The notes below the pieces were generated by a model. It searched no databases. It was not told the DNA's origin and was given only the letters and a program-made list of their open reading frames with translations. 64,000 nucleotides of DNA from Aradus depressus (taxonomy: Eukaryota > Arthropoda > Insecta > Hemiptera > Aradidae): the NCBI GenBank assembly GCA_963662175.1, contig OY759216.1, positions 38,085,087 through 38,149,086 of the forward strand. Reading direction: 5' to 3'. Each line of letters opens with the position of its first letter. Position 1 is the first letter of the stretch. This document shows, piece after piece, positions 33,167 to 44,189 of this stretch. The translations under genes were made by a program, and so were the position numbers.

Positions 33167-33482
33167 ACTAACAATAACAGTTTGTTGACCTAAGGATGAC
33201 AGTTGATAAAAAGTAATGAAAAAACGTATGTTTAAAAAAAAAAAATTGTCTATTTCACAAATATATATAATATATGGGAGTACTTTCGGTATTGCTACCT
33301 TAATTATAATTTTGAAGTAGTATCAGCGCATACTATTTCAAAATTTTTCTTTTATTATCAAGATTTCAATTTGAGACGAAATTTTATTATTTGTGAAATA
33401 GACAATATTTTTTTTAAAACACGTTTTCTATTTACTTTTTATTAACTGTTATCCTTAGTTAACCAACTGTTATCGTTAGCCA
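33167..33482. repeat. PLE foldback, arms about 125 bp
   Basis: 'ctaacaataacagtttgttg' on the left is mirrored by 'aaccaactgttatcgttagc' on the right. Inside are inverted PLE subfamily-4 ends with 'ttgtctatttcac' and GGAGTACTTTCGGTATTGCT. Confidence 0.75.
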
Positions 33483-33753
33483 GGCGACATAGCTAACGCG
33501 TTGAAACACAAGGAAGGCTACTGGATGAGGTTTCTTGGTAACCAGGGAACATTCTGTAGATAACTTGAAAAGGTCCAATGTGAGTAGACATTTCTTAGTG
33601 AGGAGAAAGCTCGCATGCCTGTCTTTGTGGTGTGTTAATCTTGTTTGGAATGCTTAGAATTTTATTAAGGGTGATCACCTTGTGGCAACTAGGATCGCAT
33701 GGTCTATAAGATTGTGCAGAGGTTCTTAGTATTTAGGAACATCATATCACGTA
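33483..33753. other. Unassigned
   Basis: Nothing recognised. Confidence 0.35.
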
Positions 33754-34670
33754 CGAGGGATGATCAAAAAGTTCCAGGACTGATTTTTTAAAAATTTATT
33801 AAAAAAACTTTACAAGTTATTGGACATTGTCCTCTTCAAAGCACTCCCATTGGGAAGCTATACATTTTTCCAACCGCCGTTTCCACTGCTGCTAGGACCC
33901 CGAGAACTCATCTTCTGGAATGCTGTTCAGTTCCTCCAGCGATTTTTCTTTAATTTCATCAGTTGAGTGAAATCTCTGCCCTTTTAAGGGTCTCTTGAGT
34001 TTCGCAAACAGGAAAAAGTCCTTAGGGGCCAGTCCTGGTAAGTATGGGGGCTGGGGGATGACGGCTATGACGTTTGTTGTGCAATAATCGTGAATGAGCA
34101 ACGCAGAATGAACAGGCGCGTTGTCATGGTGCAGCACCCACTCCCCATTTCGCCACAGCTCAGGTCTCTTCCTCCTCACAGCCTCGCGCAAATGTCTCAG
34201 GGTTTCAAAATAACAAAAAAATATTATTAATAGTCTCACCACCTCGTGGAAGAAATTCGTAGTAGACAACACCGAAGAAAACAGTGAGCATGACCACATG
34301 AGGATTGTCCTCTGACGACATCCGGCCTTCTTTGAATCTCTAGTACCACTCATGACACCGTGATCGACTCTGTCATTCATCTCCAAATGCCTCTTGCAAC
34401 TTCTGAAAAGTTTCTGTAAAAGTTTTACCCAACTTCACACAAAACTTGACAACAACGCTTTGCTCTTCTTTTTGATTCGTTTGACAAAAGATCACAAAAT
34501 AGCCAAAACGAAAAACTTGTTTCACAAAAACTTCTGTTACTTCACAACAAAGTAGTTTGTAGAGAAACTACAAAAACAGCTGAGCTCAGGAAAAGTCACA
34601 ACACTAATGCTGCCAACCGTACCGCTCTCCGACGCTCCGTGTTGGCTCGCAAACCAAAAAGTCCAGGAAC
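33754..34670 (-). pseudogene. mariner transposon, second family, internally deleted
   Basis: The left end is the inverted repeat CGAGGGATGATCAAAAAGTT next to TA. The right end keeps only the inner part of its repeat (AAAAAGTCCAGGAAC), so about 20 outer bases are lost. The main minus frame (34386-33892, 164 residues) ends with NGEWVLHHDNAPVHSA, VIPQPPYLPGLAPKDFFLF and LKGQRFHSTDEI. Both C-terminal catalytic Asp residues are present 34 residues apart (D34D). The N-terminal DNA-binding region is out of frame and the first catalytic Asp region is deleted. Not functional. Confidence 0.85.
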
Positions 34671-34807
34671 CAAGTTACATAATATGCTAACGAGTTGCCA
34701 AAGTAAGTTCTATACACTGACTAGTTGAGAATGATTTTGACAACTAATGCCTGAAAAATATCTGTATATTTTTATATATCTTCAGATCCCAGGTATGACT
34801 AGATGAC

Positions 34808-34905
34808 AAGGTAAGGAGGAAGTTCAGCGCTTCCAGGGAAGGGATAGGATGCTTAGGTCCCTAGGTGCACTCACCAGTCCTCCCAGTGTATATATAAACC
34901 AAAAA
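34808..34905 (+). repeat. SINE-A alternative tail, isolated
   Basis: 'gggataggatgcttaggtcc' and 'ctcccagtgtatat' match the tail at 17250 and 29900-30128. Confidence 0.6.
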
Positions 34906-34974
34906 ATAGTCCCTGCTGAACTGCTCTCCTTCTTTTCTGTGGCATGGTGGATATGGCGAGTGAATATTTTACTT

Positions 34975-35075
34975 ATAAAAATAAAAGACGTTGTCTTCCC
35001 AATGTTTTATTTTCGACCAGAACCAATTTTCAACATAACTGTGTCATCATCAGTGGCACATTTATGAATACATAT
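34975..35075 (-). mobile_element. PLE tail, subfamily 2
   Basis: GTTGTCTTCCCAATGTTTTA, CGACCAGAACC and GTGTCATCATCAGTGGCAC. This is the complement of the CTGATGATGACAC core. Confidence 0.6.
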
Positions 35076-35107
35076 AAAATATAAATATGGATAATTAACT
35101 AGCAACC

Positions 35108-35255
35108 ATGGTCCAGAGACCATCGCTTAACGTCCCATCCGAAAGACGGCGTACTCAAAGTTTTTTCACCTCCTAGATAAAAAGACCTAAGGACCTCGGT
35201 CGGGTTACGAATCCACGATCTTGAGCTGCATATGCTAGTAAGCTACCTCGTAGCT
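35108..35255 (-). repeat. SINE-A, 5' half
   Basis: 'accatcgcttaacgtcccat' to a decayed head with 'ctagtaagctacc'. Box B is recognisable (GGGTTACGAATCC). Confidence 0.85.
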
Positions 35256-35811
35256 GCCGACGCTCTGAGCTCCAGAGGGGAGCATCGGTTGAATCTACCA
35301 CTGCCTTGACTTGAAAATTTAAGTTATATTTTTAATATTTATATGAATTAAATAGTGTTTAATAATTATATTATTTTAATAAGCTGTTCTTCATAACGGG
35401 TCATTTCTTGGTATAGAGATTCTTGGTATAGAGAATGGTTTAGTGGAAGTGAAGGTGCGGCCTGAAATTGCATTCCTGGTCACCCACTTGAGAATCCTGG
35501 CACACTTGGCAAGAGTGCATCTCATGCATGTTACTAATGCATCGTCAGGGACATATCAATATTGTTAGTTGGCACTGAATAGCTGCTAAGGGAGTCCAAA
35601 CTCAGTTAAACACCGTCTGAGAAAAAATATCAGTGTTTTAGCCAATACAAAATGGTATGTTTGAGTGTATGTGCAAATTGCTAAATCACATTAAAAGGTT
35701 TGAAGTAGCATATCGTCTGTGTTCTTCTTTGAGGTTTTGATGATTTCACGAGAGTGGCATTTTACATCGGTAGTTATTTGGGTTTTTTAATTAAGCCCCC
35801 CCTCCCTTTTG
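35256..35811. other. Unassigned
   Basis: No gene or repeat recognised. 35760-35810 contains a small HINE-like module piece ('tcggtagttatttgggtttt'). Confidence 0.35.
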
Positions 35812-36092
35812 GCCTGTCAGAAGCTGTCAAAAAATCTGTCATTAACATTTACTTTTTTCATAATCACGGTTTTTTGAGTATTATCAGATTCTAAACAAAA
35901 ATGTCTACTAGTTTCTATTAAAGCTATCAAGTGTGAAAATTATTTTTAGAAATTGATTAAATATCGAAAAATGTTTTCCCTACATTTTTTTAATAGAAAC
36001 ATTTTTGTTTAGAAACTGATAATACTCAAAAAACCGTGATTATGAAAAAAGTAAATGATAATGACAGGTTTTTTGACAGCTGTCATGTATTA
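35812..36092. mobile_element. Foldback MITE, arms about 90 bp
   Basis: The left arm (from TGTCAG...CTGTCAAAAAATCTGTCATT) and right arm (to CCTGTCA-complement...GACAGCTGTCATG) pair over about 90 bp with few mismatches. Both contain 'catttacttttttcataatc'. The loop is about 95 bp. No TSD found. Confidence 0.75.
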
Positions 36093-36094
36093 AA

Positions 36095-36375
36095 ATGGTT
36101 TTTTAACATCATATTCTGCTTCAGCGACCCTGAAAACCCCTGAGTACCATTTTCTACCTTAAAGCGATGGAAATCAACAAAATTCCCTAAGTTTGACACT
36201 TCTAAATTAAGAAAACTTTGAAACCCATGTTTTTAAAATTCAACCTCGATGGGGGACGGGTTATTTAATATGTTTTCTCGTTTTTTCGGAGCTAACAATT
36301 TTTTTTTGGGAACTACTTTTGACCTAGGGGAGCACGTTTTAAAATTTCAACTTTTTCACTTTAAGGACCACCCTA
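36095..36375 (-). repeat. Interspersed repeat ending GGGTGGTCC
   Basis: On minus the sequence begins AGGGTGGTCCTTAAAGTG, a DNA-transposon-like end, and continues through 'gaggttgaattttaaaaac' and 'tgtcaaacttagggaat'. The last part recurs at 36745-36790. I recall similar text in other insect genomes but cannot name the family. Confidence 0.4.
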
Positions 36376-37002
36376 ATATAGTATATATATATTTTTTTTT
36401 TCTTGATGAATTATCGTAAGGAGATAATTCCTGCAGTTCTGTTAATACGATGGTGATAATAATTAATGTATGCTGTAATATGGTGTGTGTCAACTCCACA
36501 TATACTCCATTCCGTTTATGAAAGCCCACTTGATCTTTGACATTAGCGAACGTGCTCGCTGTTCTAATTGAAGTTTCTGATGTTATATTGAGTATCATTA
36601 AGGTTAAGTAGCAATCACTTGTACTCACTTTCTGTTGCATCATGTCTCCGTAATAGATTGTTGCGAACTGCATGCAATGTTGCTTTATACGAAATTATGC
36701 TTCATCAATGGAACAATTCTATTCTCTCTGCCATTTCTCATGAATGCCAATTCAAAATTCCATAAGTTTGACACTTCTAAATTTCATCCAACCTATTAAA
36801 ATAGAAGGAAAGTGTAATAATAATTTTTATTTCTGTTAATAACATGGTAATACGATACATCTATGTACATAGTTTGTGCATTTAAATATCTTATAATTAT
36901 ATACACAACATATATTCAATCAAGAGATGATAATTATTTTTTTGTAATTTCTTCATTTGAATATTTACAATCGGAAATATGACCATAAGTAAATTTAATG
37001 AT
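36376..37002. other. Unassigned AT-rich DNA
   Basis: The 105-codon minus frame 36673-36356 shows no known domain. Confidence 0.35.
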
Positions 37003-37014
37003 ATAATAAAAAAA

Positions 37015-37350
37015 CGCCGGTAGCTCAGTGTTATGAGTGCTTGTCTTCTGAGCTCAAGGTTGTGGGTTCGTAACCCGACCGAGACCCTTAGTTTAGTTTA
37101 TCTGGGAGGTAAAATAAACTTAAGCACGCCGTCCTTCGGATGGGACGTTAAGCGATGGTCCCGAGCCTGTACGATGTCAGGTACTCGTTAAAGACCCCTG
37201 ATCTAGGTGAATAAAAATTTAGGGTAGGAAAAATTTAGGACTCCCACAGTAGAGTCGGGCTCATGTCCACCAGAGTGACGAAAGAGCGCTCTGGTAGTAG
37301 GCGATATGACCTCGTAGTTAAGCCCGGGCATGAGTCATTATAACTAACTA
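37015..37350 (+). repeat. SINE-A, nearly full length, short TSD
   Basis: Head CGCCGGTAGCTCAGTG, intact box B and body, tail 'gtcattataactaacta'. ATAATAAA flanks it at 37003-37010 and 37352-37359. Confidence 0.9.
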
Positions 37351-37689
37351 AATAATAAAGGCAAAATAAAATAAACATAAGAAGCCCTTCAGCTGGAGTA
37401 CCCTAGAAACACCCCCGGTTCTCTGTCATCCCCATCCCTCCATCTTAATGGAGGCAGAGGACTGTTCAGCAGTGGAGGCAGACCAAGATGGAAAGAGGAG
37501 CTGAAAGTAAGAGGACTACTTGTGGGGAGAAGTTGGTCACCACCACCGGCACTGCATAAATATTTCTGCTACTTTAGCATGTCTTTTGGCCAGTGCCTCC
37601 TCAATCTTCGAGAGGGATTATCTGGATAGTTATGGGATGACAAGTGTTGAGCAACTGGATTAACATGAATAATTATTAATTTGACATAC
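37351..37689. other. Unassigned, GC-richer
   Basis: 37400-37560 contains 'ggcagaggactgttcagcag' and a plus frame with GGRPRWKEELK, which hints at a LINE tail. Too little to assign. Confidence 0.25.
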
Positions 37690-37858
37690 CTTCTCTCAGT
37701 GGAGGTTCTAAATTGTGTCTATCCAGGTTTAGTTGGAAATACACAAATACCAGACATCGTTCAGGCTCGCTTCTCGTTTGAAGGACGATGTGCTCACTTT
37801 TTCTTTTTTTCTTAATCTCCCAGATAAAACTTGAGGGCCTCGACCGATTTTCGAACAG
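37690..37858 (-). repeat. SINE-A, decayed
   Basis: 'ggaggttctaaattgtg', GACATCGTTCAGGCTCG, 'ggacgatgtgctcac', CCCAGATAAAACTTGAGGGC. Heavily diverged; the head is mostly lost. Confidence 0.75.
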
Positions 37859-38398
37859 TGAAAAGTTAAATAGTTTAAAATTTATATTTCTTATTTATAA
37901 ATTCATTTCTGTACGATACCTACATACTGAACCAAATTAAATTTTCTACATTATTCACAGTCAAAATTTCAGACAAAAAACCAAATCAAGTTTGATAAAT
38001 TATATCGAAACTTGAGAATCCAAATGTCGGATTACCCAAACGGAAGTCTTAACTCAAAGAACCCAATAACTCCCGTTGATCCACACACTATGTCTTGTTT
38101 ACCCCATTTAAATGTTTCCAGTCTTTTTGAAGCTGAGGATGTGACGTCGTTTTGATTTACATATAAACGCTATTTATATATCTAACTCCTGACCTCCTGA
38201 AATAATCTTGGATATTTTCTTTGGTATCTTCTTAGGTCAAAACAAAATTGTCACTTCTGGGAATAATCTGTTAATATGTTTCACTGCATATAAAAGTGTA
38301 TTGAGAGAAAAGGTTCAAATTTCAATTTCTCTGAAATGAAGGAAAATTGAGTAATTTCATCATCAAAAGGTCTTATATAAAGAGTGAAGGTGAATGAC
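37859..38398. other. Unassigned
   Basis: Nothing recognised. Confidence 0.35.
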
Positions 38399-38399
38399 A

Positions 38400-38880
38400 A
38401 TAAGTTAATCTACGTCGCAAAACTCGACAAGCGACAAACATGGAACCCTCACACGAGACTGAAAGAGACAAGAAATGAACAGACACTACTAACTGTTACT
38501 AAGACTACTAACGTTGAAACCGATATAGACTTATGGACTTGAACTCTGGGGTTCTGCTAAGGTTTCCAATCTGCAACGCCTTCCCTTCAATCCAAAATCC
38601 TTCTTACAATAGCCAATGCTCCTTACTACGTTTCCAAGACCCTCCATACTGACCTCAGCATCCCCTCGTCACCGACGTAACTAAATCCAGGTACATAAAG
38701 TTATTTTCTTTACTGAGTTTCCATAGTTCGTGCCCTCCATACTGCCACACTTCTCCAATGACGCTTTACGTGCCCATGGCCTAGAGCAGCAGCAATGACT
38801 AGTTACAAATTAGAGCAACTCAGTGCCTAGGGAGTGTCACCACTGGGTGATTTCTCCCCTCTTGACATTTTGACAATACC
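38400..38880 (+). pseudogene. Jockey-type LINE fragment
   Basis: Pieces of Jockey ORF2 are legible across frames: AKLDKRQTWNPHTRL, TYGLELWGSAKVSNLQRL and NAPYYVSKTLHTDLSIP. These match the region just downstream of the catalytic domain that is also present at 20051. Several frameshifts and stops are present. Confidence 0.7.
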
Positions 38881-39700
38881 ATTTACTCTTTTAGTAAATT
38901 TCTATCTTGAGTTTTATATTCTTCAAGTATTTTTTGGAATAATATGTTGGTTTCCCTTAGAAAAATATATATTACAAAGAGTAAACAATACTCCTTTTTT
39001 TTTTTTTTTACATAATTAATTTCAAATACATGTATTGACACGAAATTTCGTATGTAAATTGAAAACACCCCAAGGATCAAAATCGTCCAAGTGACATTTT
39101 TGAAAAATTTTCGTTAAGTTCATAATTGGGTACATAAATTATAGTTCTCTTCAGGAAAAAGTTGCACAAGTGAAATCCTAGCCAGTATCTAGTGGCAAAT
39201 CACTTATACCATTTTGGTGACATGAACAAGTAACTTAAATATATCAATAGTGACCTTGAAATTAAGAGTTTTATTCAATTTTATGGTTTGCTAACTGCGA
39301 CTTTCACCATAAAAGCAGAAGACAAATTTCCGGTTTCGATAAATTATAGATTTTTTTATATCATTTAAGCACTTAATGCACAGTTTCTTCAAAGTTTTGA
39401 AAATGTCACTTAGACCTTTTTGATTCTAACCCCGTCAATTACCACTGGAATCGACCTTTTCCCCCCGTTTTGGAATTAGCTTGTCGGAAATTTTTTTTAA
39501 ACCCAAAATCAAATTTTTGACCTACATAACTGTAGAAGTAAAAATAGTGACATATTCATTTTCACGTAGAATTTCACGTCACTAACACTTACAGCTTAGG
39601 AAATATATTGGTGTGACAGGCGGATCGACAGACAGACGACCTGGAGAGTACAATAGGGTTCCGTTGTACCTTATGGGAATAAAGAACCCTAAAAAAAAGT
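38881..39700. other. Unassigned; retroelement-3'UTR-like end
   Basis: 39615-39700 has 'gatcgacagacagacgacc', 'agggttccgttgtacc' and 'aagaaccctaaaaaaaa'. I recall this combination from 3' ends of insect non-LTR elements. The rest is unassigned. Confidence 0.3.
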
Positions 39701-40545
39701 GACAAAACAAATATAGTATTTAAATGTAACCAGGTGAATTGAAGGTGAGAAGTGAGGTCATGGTTCGGTTAGTCTGGATCAATACGACCAGGTTATCTTT
39801 CATTTAAATAATGCATAAAAAGGGTCATTTAGGAGTTTTGCTCTTTTCATAGATATATAATAACCATACATCCCTTAACCAATTAGTTATCTAAAAAAAT
39901 ATATGTGGCCATTAAGAACTGAATTTTTTATACCAACCATGCTTTTACAGTTCGATTCGAAAGATTCCTTCACCCCTCTTCCAAAATCATTTCATTCTGG
40001 TGTTTTTGAATATATGAGTGTAACGTGTTGCCTATCTTAAAACTGAGGGACACATAAGCGATAGGAAATTCAATAATGAACAATTTTGGTAGGAAACTAT
40101 TTTTTGATTTTCGGGATAATTAACAAAATTAAAATTCGTCATGGGAAAATGGGGTCGAAAATTGATCTTGCGATACAATATCATATGACCAAAGTTATAT
40201 TGAGCATTAAATCGTCGTATCGAGTGAGTGTACACTTGTAAATTCGTATGAATTATGTTTTTGCGAATTTCGGCACATCGAGCGATGCACATGTTGAACG
40301 TACGTGGTGTGCTGCTTATAAACAATATGGTATATGTGTCGCAAAAATATTGATGTCAGCTCATCTAAAAGGTTATTTTCTTGTCTTTTGAGAAAACTGA
40401 AGAGGACGCAATGTTGAAGGGGGGGGAGCTCTGTTTAATTATTTGTACCCTAATTAGTGTTGGGAGCTAGAAGAGGTGCTCAGCTGGCTATTGTACCTAT
40501 CTCCCTTTATGATAGCTGCAGAGTGGAGAGTCCTTCAGTCTTATA
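39701..40545. other. Unassigned
   Basis: Frames of 84-97 codons look random. 40510-40545 resembles 42165-42205 and is the pre-insertion sequence of the hAT below. Confidence 0.35.
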
Positions 40546-40965
40546 CCTTAAGGCAGGGGTCGGCAACGCTGTGCCCGCAGGCTCCAGGGTGCCCGCCAAG
40601 CTCGCCATATTTAAATTTGAGATATTTGAACAACATACACTCGTAGTTGTAATGAATAATTTAAGTAAAAATTCTTATTTTATCTTCGCCATTTTAGCAA
40701 TTGTTGATTAAATTGCGATGGAAATGCTATCACCCATCAGTTTGCCAAACATTCCTTATTTGAAGAATTTAATAGCAGATTTGAAGGATTCTATAAATTG
40801 GAGGCATTTTTAACGTTTTTTATTAATCATTTCTCTCATTCCAAAGGTCGATGTGACTAATAAAATCGCAACATATTTGTATATTAAGGAATAATGAAGG
40901 ATTGAAAATTATAAATATATCAAATGATATTGAATTAAAATCATAACGAAGAAAAATTCTACTTT

Positions 40966-41380
40966 AGTGAACGGAAATAGCTTCCCAATGTTGAGAAAAT
41001 GTGCTCTAAAATTGAACTCTCTTTGCGTCTCAACATATCACACCCCCGCTTCAGAAGTGACACAAATCAAAAATCATGAATGCCTGTAAAACGACATGGA
41101 AAAATTACTGTAATTTGAAATAACTATTTTGAAGTAACGAGGGCTCGTACGTTTTTCTTTCTAGTTTCTAGTCTATTGGAACCCGAGGTGTCGTTTTTCC
41201 TGAATAAAGAAATCATTTTTCTTATCTAATTTGCGACATAAACCAAAAATTGACGAATTTCGAGTTATGTCACTTCTGAAGCGGGGGTGCGATATGCTTT
41301 TGAATGTTTATTTTCCAATATGAAATACTTAAAATCAAAGTATCGATCAAGCCTCACTGACGATCATTTGGACATGCCAA
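40966..41380 (+). pseudogene. hAT transposase C-terminus, split by a MITE
   Basis: Before the MITE the frame reads LVNGNSFPMLRKCALKLNSL and CVSTY. After it the frame continues with AFECLFSNMKYLKSKYRSSL and TDDHL. Together they form the hAT C-terminal dimerisation motif (STY-x2-E-x2-FSxMKxxKSKYRSxLTDDHL). The catalytic domain is absent. The split occurs exactly at the duplicated ATAT. The function is lost. Confidence 0.75.
41039..41291. mobile_element. 253-bp MITE in hAT gene, TIRs, ATAT TSD
   Basis: The ends share CACCCCCGCTTCAGAAGTGA as an inverted pair (left from 41039, right to 41291). ATAT flanks it at 41035-41038 and 41292-41295. The interior has no coding capacity. The superfamily is not identified from the TIR. 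Confidence 0.85.
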
Positions 41381-41687
41381 TGCCTGAGAACTGGGAATTC
41401 AACTTATTTGTCGGCCGCAGATTTTCAATGTCAAATATCGCATTAATTATCAATTTTAAGATTATGTTTTTTCAATTAAAATTTGTATGTTGCATTAATA
41501 TTTTCATGTTTAAATATTACCCCTCCCTCCTCTTCATGCCACGGTGCTCACAGCACTCCCGCATTTCTGAACTATGCCCTCCTAGTAAAACGGTTGCCGA
41601 CCTCTACCTTAGGGGTCTGACGCAGCCACATATCATGGCTCCTTCACCTTTAATCCCAGCCATGTTTTAACTAATGAAAACTGAAGC

Positions 41688-42040
41688 TTCTTCGTATTAT
41701 ACATGTTGAATCTCTTACACAAACCCTCATCCGCCCAGTATTGATCTACGGCTCGGAGGCGTGGACCATATAGAAAACAGACGAGCTGGACCTAATATGG
41801 CCCTGGTTGGGAGCTATTCGAAGATATGGTTAAGTTCATGGAGTAGTGAAGGCTGGACACGTGACTAGGATGAACGACAGCGAAATCCCCAAGAAAGTGA
41901 TTACCGAGTGAGGAGATTAGGCCGACCAAGACCGTGTTGATCGGAGTCCGGAACTGGAGAGCAGTTGTACAGAAGAACCAACTGGCGGACGCTACTTGCT
42001 GAGGCCAAGACTCAGTTATGGGTTGTAGCGCCACGGAAAA
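41688..42040 (+). pseudogene. LINE ORF2 end (RTE/BovB-like or related)
   Basis: Pieces across frames: LTQTLIRPVLIYGSEAWTI, KAGHVTRMNDSEIPKKVI, RRLGRPRP and GVRNWRAVVQ. The order 'YGSEAWT...GHVxRM...GRPRxRW...NWRxxxQ' is the usual C-terminal part of several insect LINEs. It has stops and frameshifts, and runs directly into a SINE-A fragment. Confidence 0.65.
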
Positions 42041-42043
42041 TCC

Positions 42044-42165
42044 GGAGGACGGCATGCTCAAGGTTTTTACTTCCCAGATAAAACACCTAAGAGCTCGACC
42101 GGGTTTCGAACCGCGATCTTGAACTAAGTAGGCTAGCACACTTTCTCTGAGCTACTGGCGCGGAG
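42044..42165 (-). repeat. SINE-A, 5' part
   Basis: 'ggaggacggcatgctcaagg' to the head (GAGCTACTGGCGCGG on plus). Box B reads GGGTTTCGAACCGCG on plus. Confidence 0.85.
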
Positions 42166-42211
42166 TGTCCTTCAGTCCTCATTCTACCTTAGGGGGTCCC
42201 AGGCATATTTC

Positions 42212-42789
42212 TACTTCCCCAGCTGTACGATGTATAAGGAAAGTTATGTAATCAGTCGAATGGAATTCGAAGTTGAGTTTTCACCAAAATTTCATTTTCA
42301 GATTCCTTGATTCCAAAAATGACAAAGAAGTCTGTTTGTGTAGGTTGGTTAGTTGGTTATTTTGGGCGAACAACTACTTCGGTTATTATCGCACCTGATC
42401 TGTTTGTGTATATCTGTGCGCACGCTAACTCCCGATAACATGAATGTATCGAAACGAAATTTTATATGTGTGGAGAACCTCTTAAGAACGACATCTTTTG
42501 ATTTTCTGCCATAGGGGGAGGTTTTAAAAAACTAAAACATTAAAACTCTAATACTGGCTGTTGTAATGAATGTATCGACTCAAAACTTCATGTGTAAATG
42601 CAAACCCCGTAAGGACGACACTTATTAATTTTCACCGGAATCGGCTGAAGGAAAGGGGGATCAGAGTGGACTCAACTCAAAAACCCTAATAACTGCCGAT
42701 GTAATTAATTTATAGACTATTGACTTTACGCCAAAGATCGAAAACTTAAATGAATTCGTGCTGGGGAGTTACATTGGCGGTGATTCACT
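42212..42789 (+). repeat. HINE-like repeat, complete copy
   Basis: Best full copy. TACTTCCCCAGC is at 42212, then the 5' block 'ggaaagttatgtaatcagtcg'. Three modules have their 'aatgaatgtatcg' phase points at about 42442, 42568 and 42706, i.e. spacing of 126 and 138 bp. Then TTCGTGCTGGGGAGTTACAT and GGCGGTGATTCAC. No ORF is present, so it is non-autonomous. Confidence 0.75.
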
Positions 42790-42855
42790 ATTGAAAACAA
42801 GCTTTTTTTTATTTTCTTTATAGAAAGTGGAATGACGGAATTCCATTTATTTTGT

Positions 42856-42929
42856 CATTGTAATTATAAAATTCATGTCTTTTGAGGTCGGGCATTGTAA
42901 TTATAAAATTCATGTCTTTTGAGGTTGGG
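42856..42929. repeat. 37-bp tandem duplication
   Basis: CATTGTAATTATAAAATTCA plus 'tgtcttttgaggt' occurs twice, one base different. Confidence 0.9.
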
Positions 42930-43725
42930 AACTTTGGCTTTTATAGACTCGTACAACGAACACTCTCCAGCCCATGGAGAAAGGATACGTGTCTTTACGA
43001 AAAGGATCTATGTACCTATATCCTTCTACCATTATCCTAGATACTCTAATAAAATAAAAATATGTCATATAAGACTGATTTATTGAGTCGAAAAGAAATT
43101 TGAAGAATTAAACACGATAAAATCGAGGAGGAAAATCATTTATTCAAAATAGCTCCCTCCGTCAATGTAATCTGCAGGGAAGATTTTAAAAAAAGGTCTT
43201 CAAAATATCCAATGTGGGAGGAGGGGGTTGGAAAACATGTAATTCTGGTGAAAAATCAACTTCGAATTTCTGACCGATTACATAACTTCTTTTATACTAC
43301 GATTAGCTGGGAATATAAAAAATAAAAAAAGCGATGGTCGGAAACATATCGTTAGCTTAATATATATATTTATAAATCATAATCTTTTTGGAATGAGTAG
43401 TGGGATAGCGAAGAGTGCTGTTGCTATACCATTTTGATTCTGTGAGTACCCCGTCCTTCGCAGGAAACAGAAGACCACTCCCTGCAGACTCCTGTATACT
43501 TTATTATTTGATGAAGAGTGGGTGGGTGGCTTTGAGAGCAGAGAGCTTGTCTGCCCTCAACAAATTATCCTAAGTAGGTCTCTAACCTCACGTCATCTCT
43601 TTGTTTACCTTCATAACTAACGGTACATTTCGAAAATTCTTTAAAATTTCCAAATTGCTTCTCTTTTAGAATGATATTTAGCGTTGTTCTGTCTAAATAA
43701 TAAATCTCCTTTAAATTGTATATTT
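42930..43725. other. Unassigned; HINE-like 5' end at 43230-43305
   Basis: 43230-43305 has the minus-strand 5' block ('ttctgaccgattacataac'). 43425-43725 contains no recognised feature. Confidence 0.4.
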
Positions 43726-43727
43726 GT

Positions 43728-43915
43728 TTTTGTGACTCACGCCCGGGCTTTAACTTCGAGGTCATATCGCCTACTACTAGAGAGCTCTTTCGTCGCTCTG
43801 GAGTTGAGCCCGACTCTACTGTTTAACAGTCCGAAGGATGGCGTCCTCCTTTTGTCACCTCCCAAATAAAAACCCTAAGGGCCTCGGCCGGGTTTCACGC
43901 TACCTCTGAACTACT
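43728..43915 (-). repeat. SINE-A with internal deletion
   Basis: 'gactcacgcccgggctttaac' through 'cgactctactgttt' jumps directly to 'cgaaggatggcgtcctc' and the head remnant. About 100 bp of the middle is missing. Confidence 0.85.
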
Positions 43916-43964
43916 ATTTTATATGTATAGATGGGTGAGAAAACAGCAGATGAATGAGCAGAGT

Positions 43965-44085
43965 TCTAAATTTGCCTAGGTTAAATACCTAGGATAGGTT
44001 CATTAACGAGTACCGGACATCGCAAAGGTTCGGGTCCATAGTTCAGCTATTCATCCGAAGGACTGCATCCTCATAATTTTGATAC
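43965..44085 (-). repeat. SINE-A middle fragment
   Basis: 'agttctaaatttgcctaggt', GAGTACCGGACATCGCAAAG and 'atccgaaggactgcatcctc'. It may hold the middle missing from the neighbour. Confidence 0.7.
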
Positions 44086-44189
44086 GGGAATGATAAAAAC
44101 TGTTGACATGTTAGTGTAGTATAGCGGTACCTCTGTCACTAAAGGGGTACTCCTGTCTTTCGATAGAGTAACCACTCAGATTGGTGAAT

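Larger units (their letters stand above)
40554..41606 (+). mobile_element. hAT element with nested MITE, 8-bp TSD
   Basis: The left end is CAGGGGTCGGCAAC and the right end is GTTGCCGACCTCTA. They are flanked by CCTTAAGG (40546-40553) and CCTTAGGG (41607-41614), an 8-bp TSD with one change. The element carries a short transposase remnant split by the MITE 41039-41291. A related empty site (GTCCTTCAGTCCTCATTCTA, then CCTTAGGG) exists at 42168-42197. Confidence 0.85.

Noticed and set aside
36356..36673. 105-codon minus-strand gene
   Set aside because: No recognisable domain, AT-rich surroundings, and no neighbouring exon.
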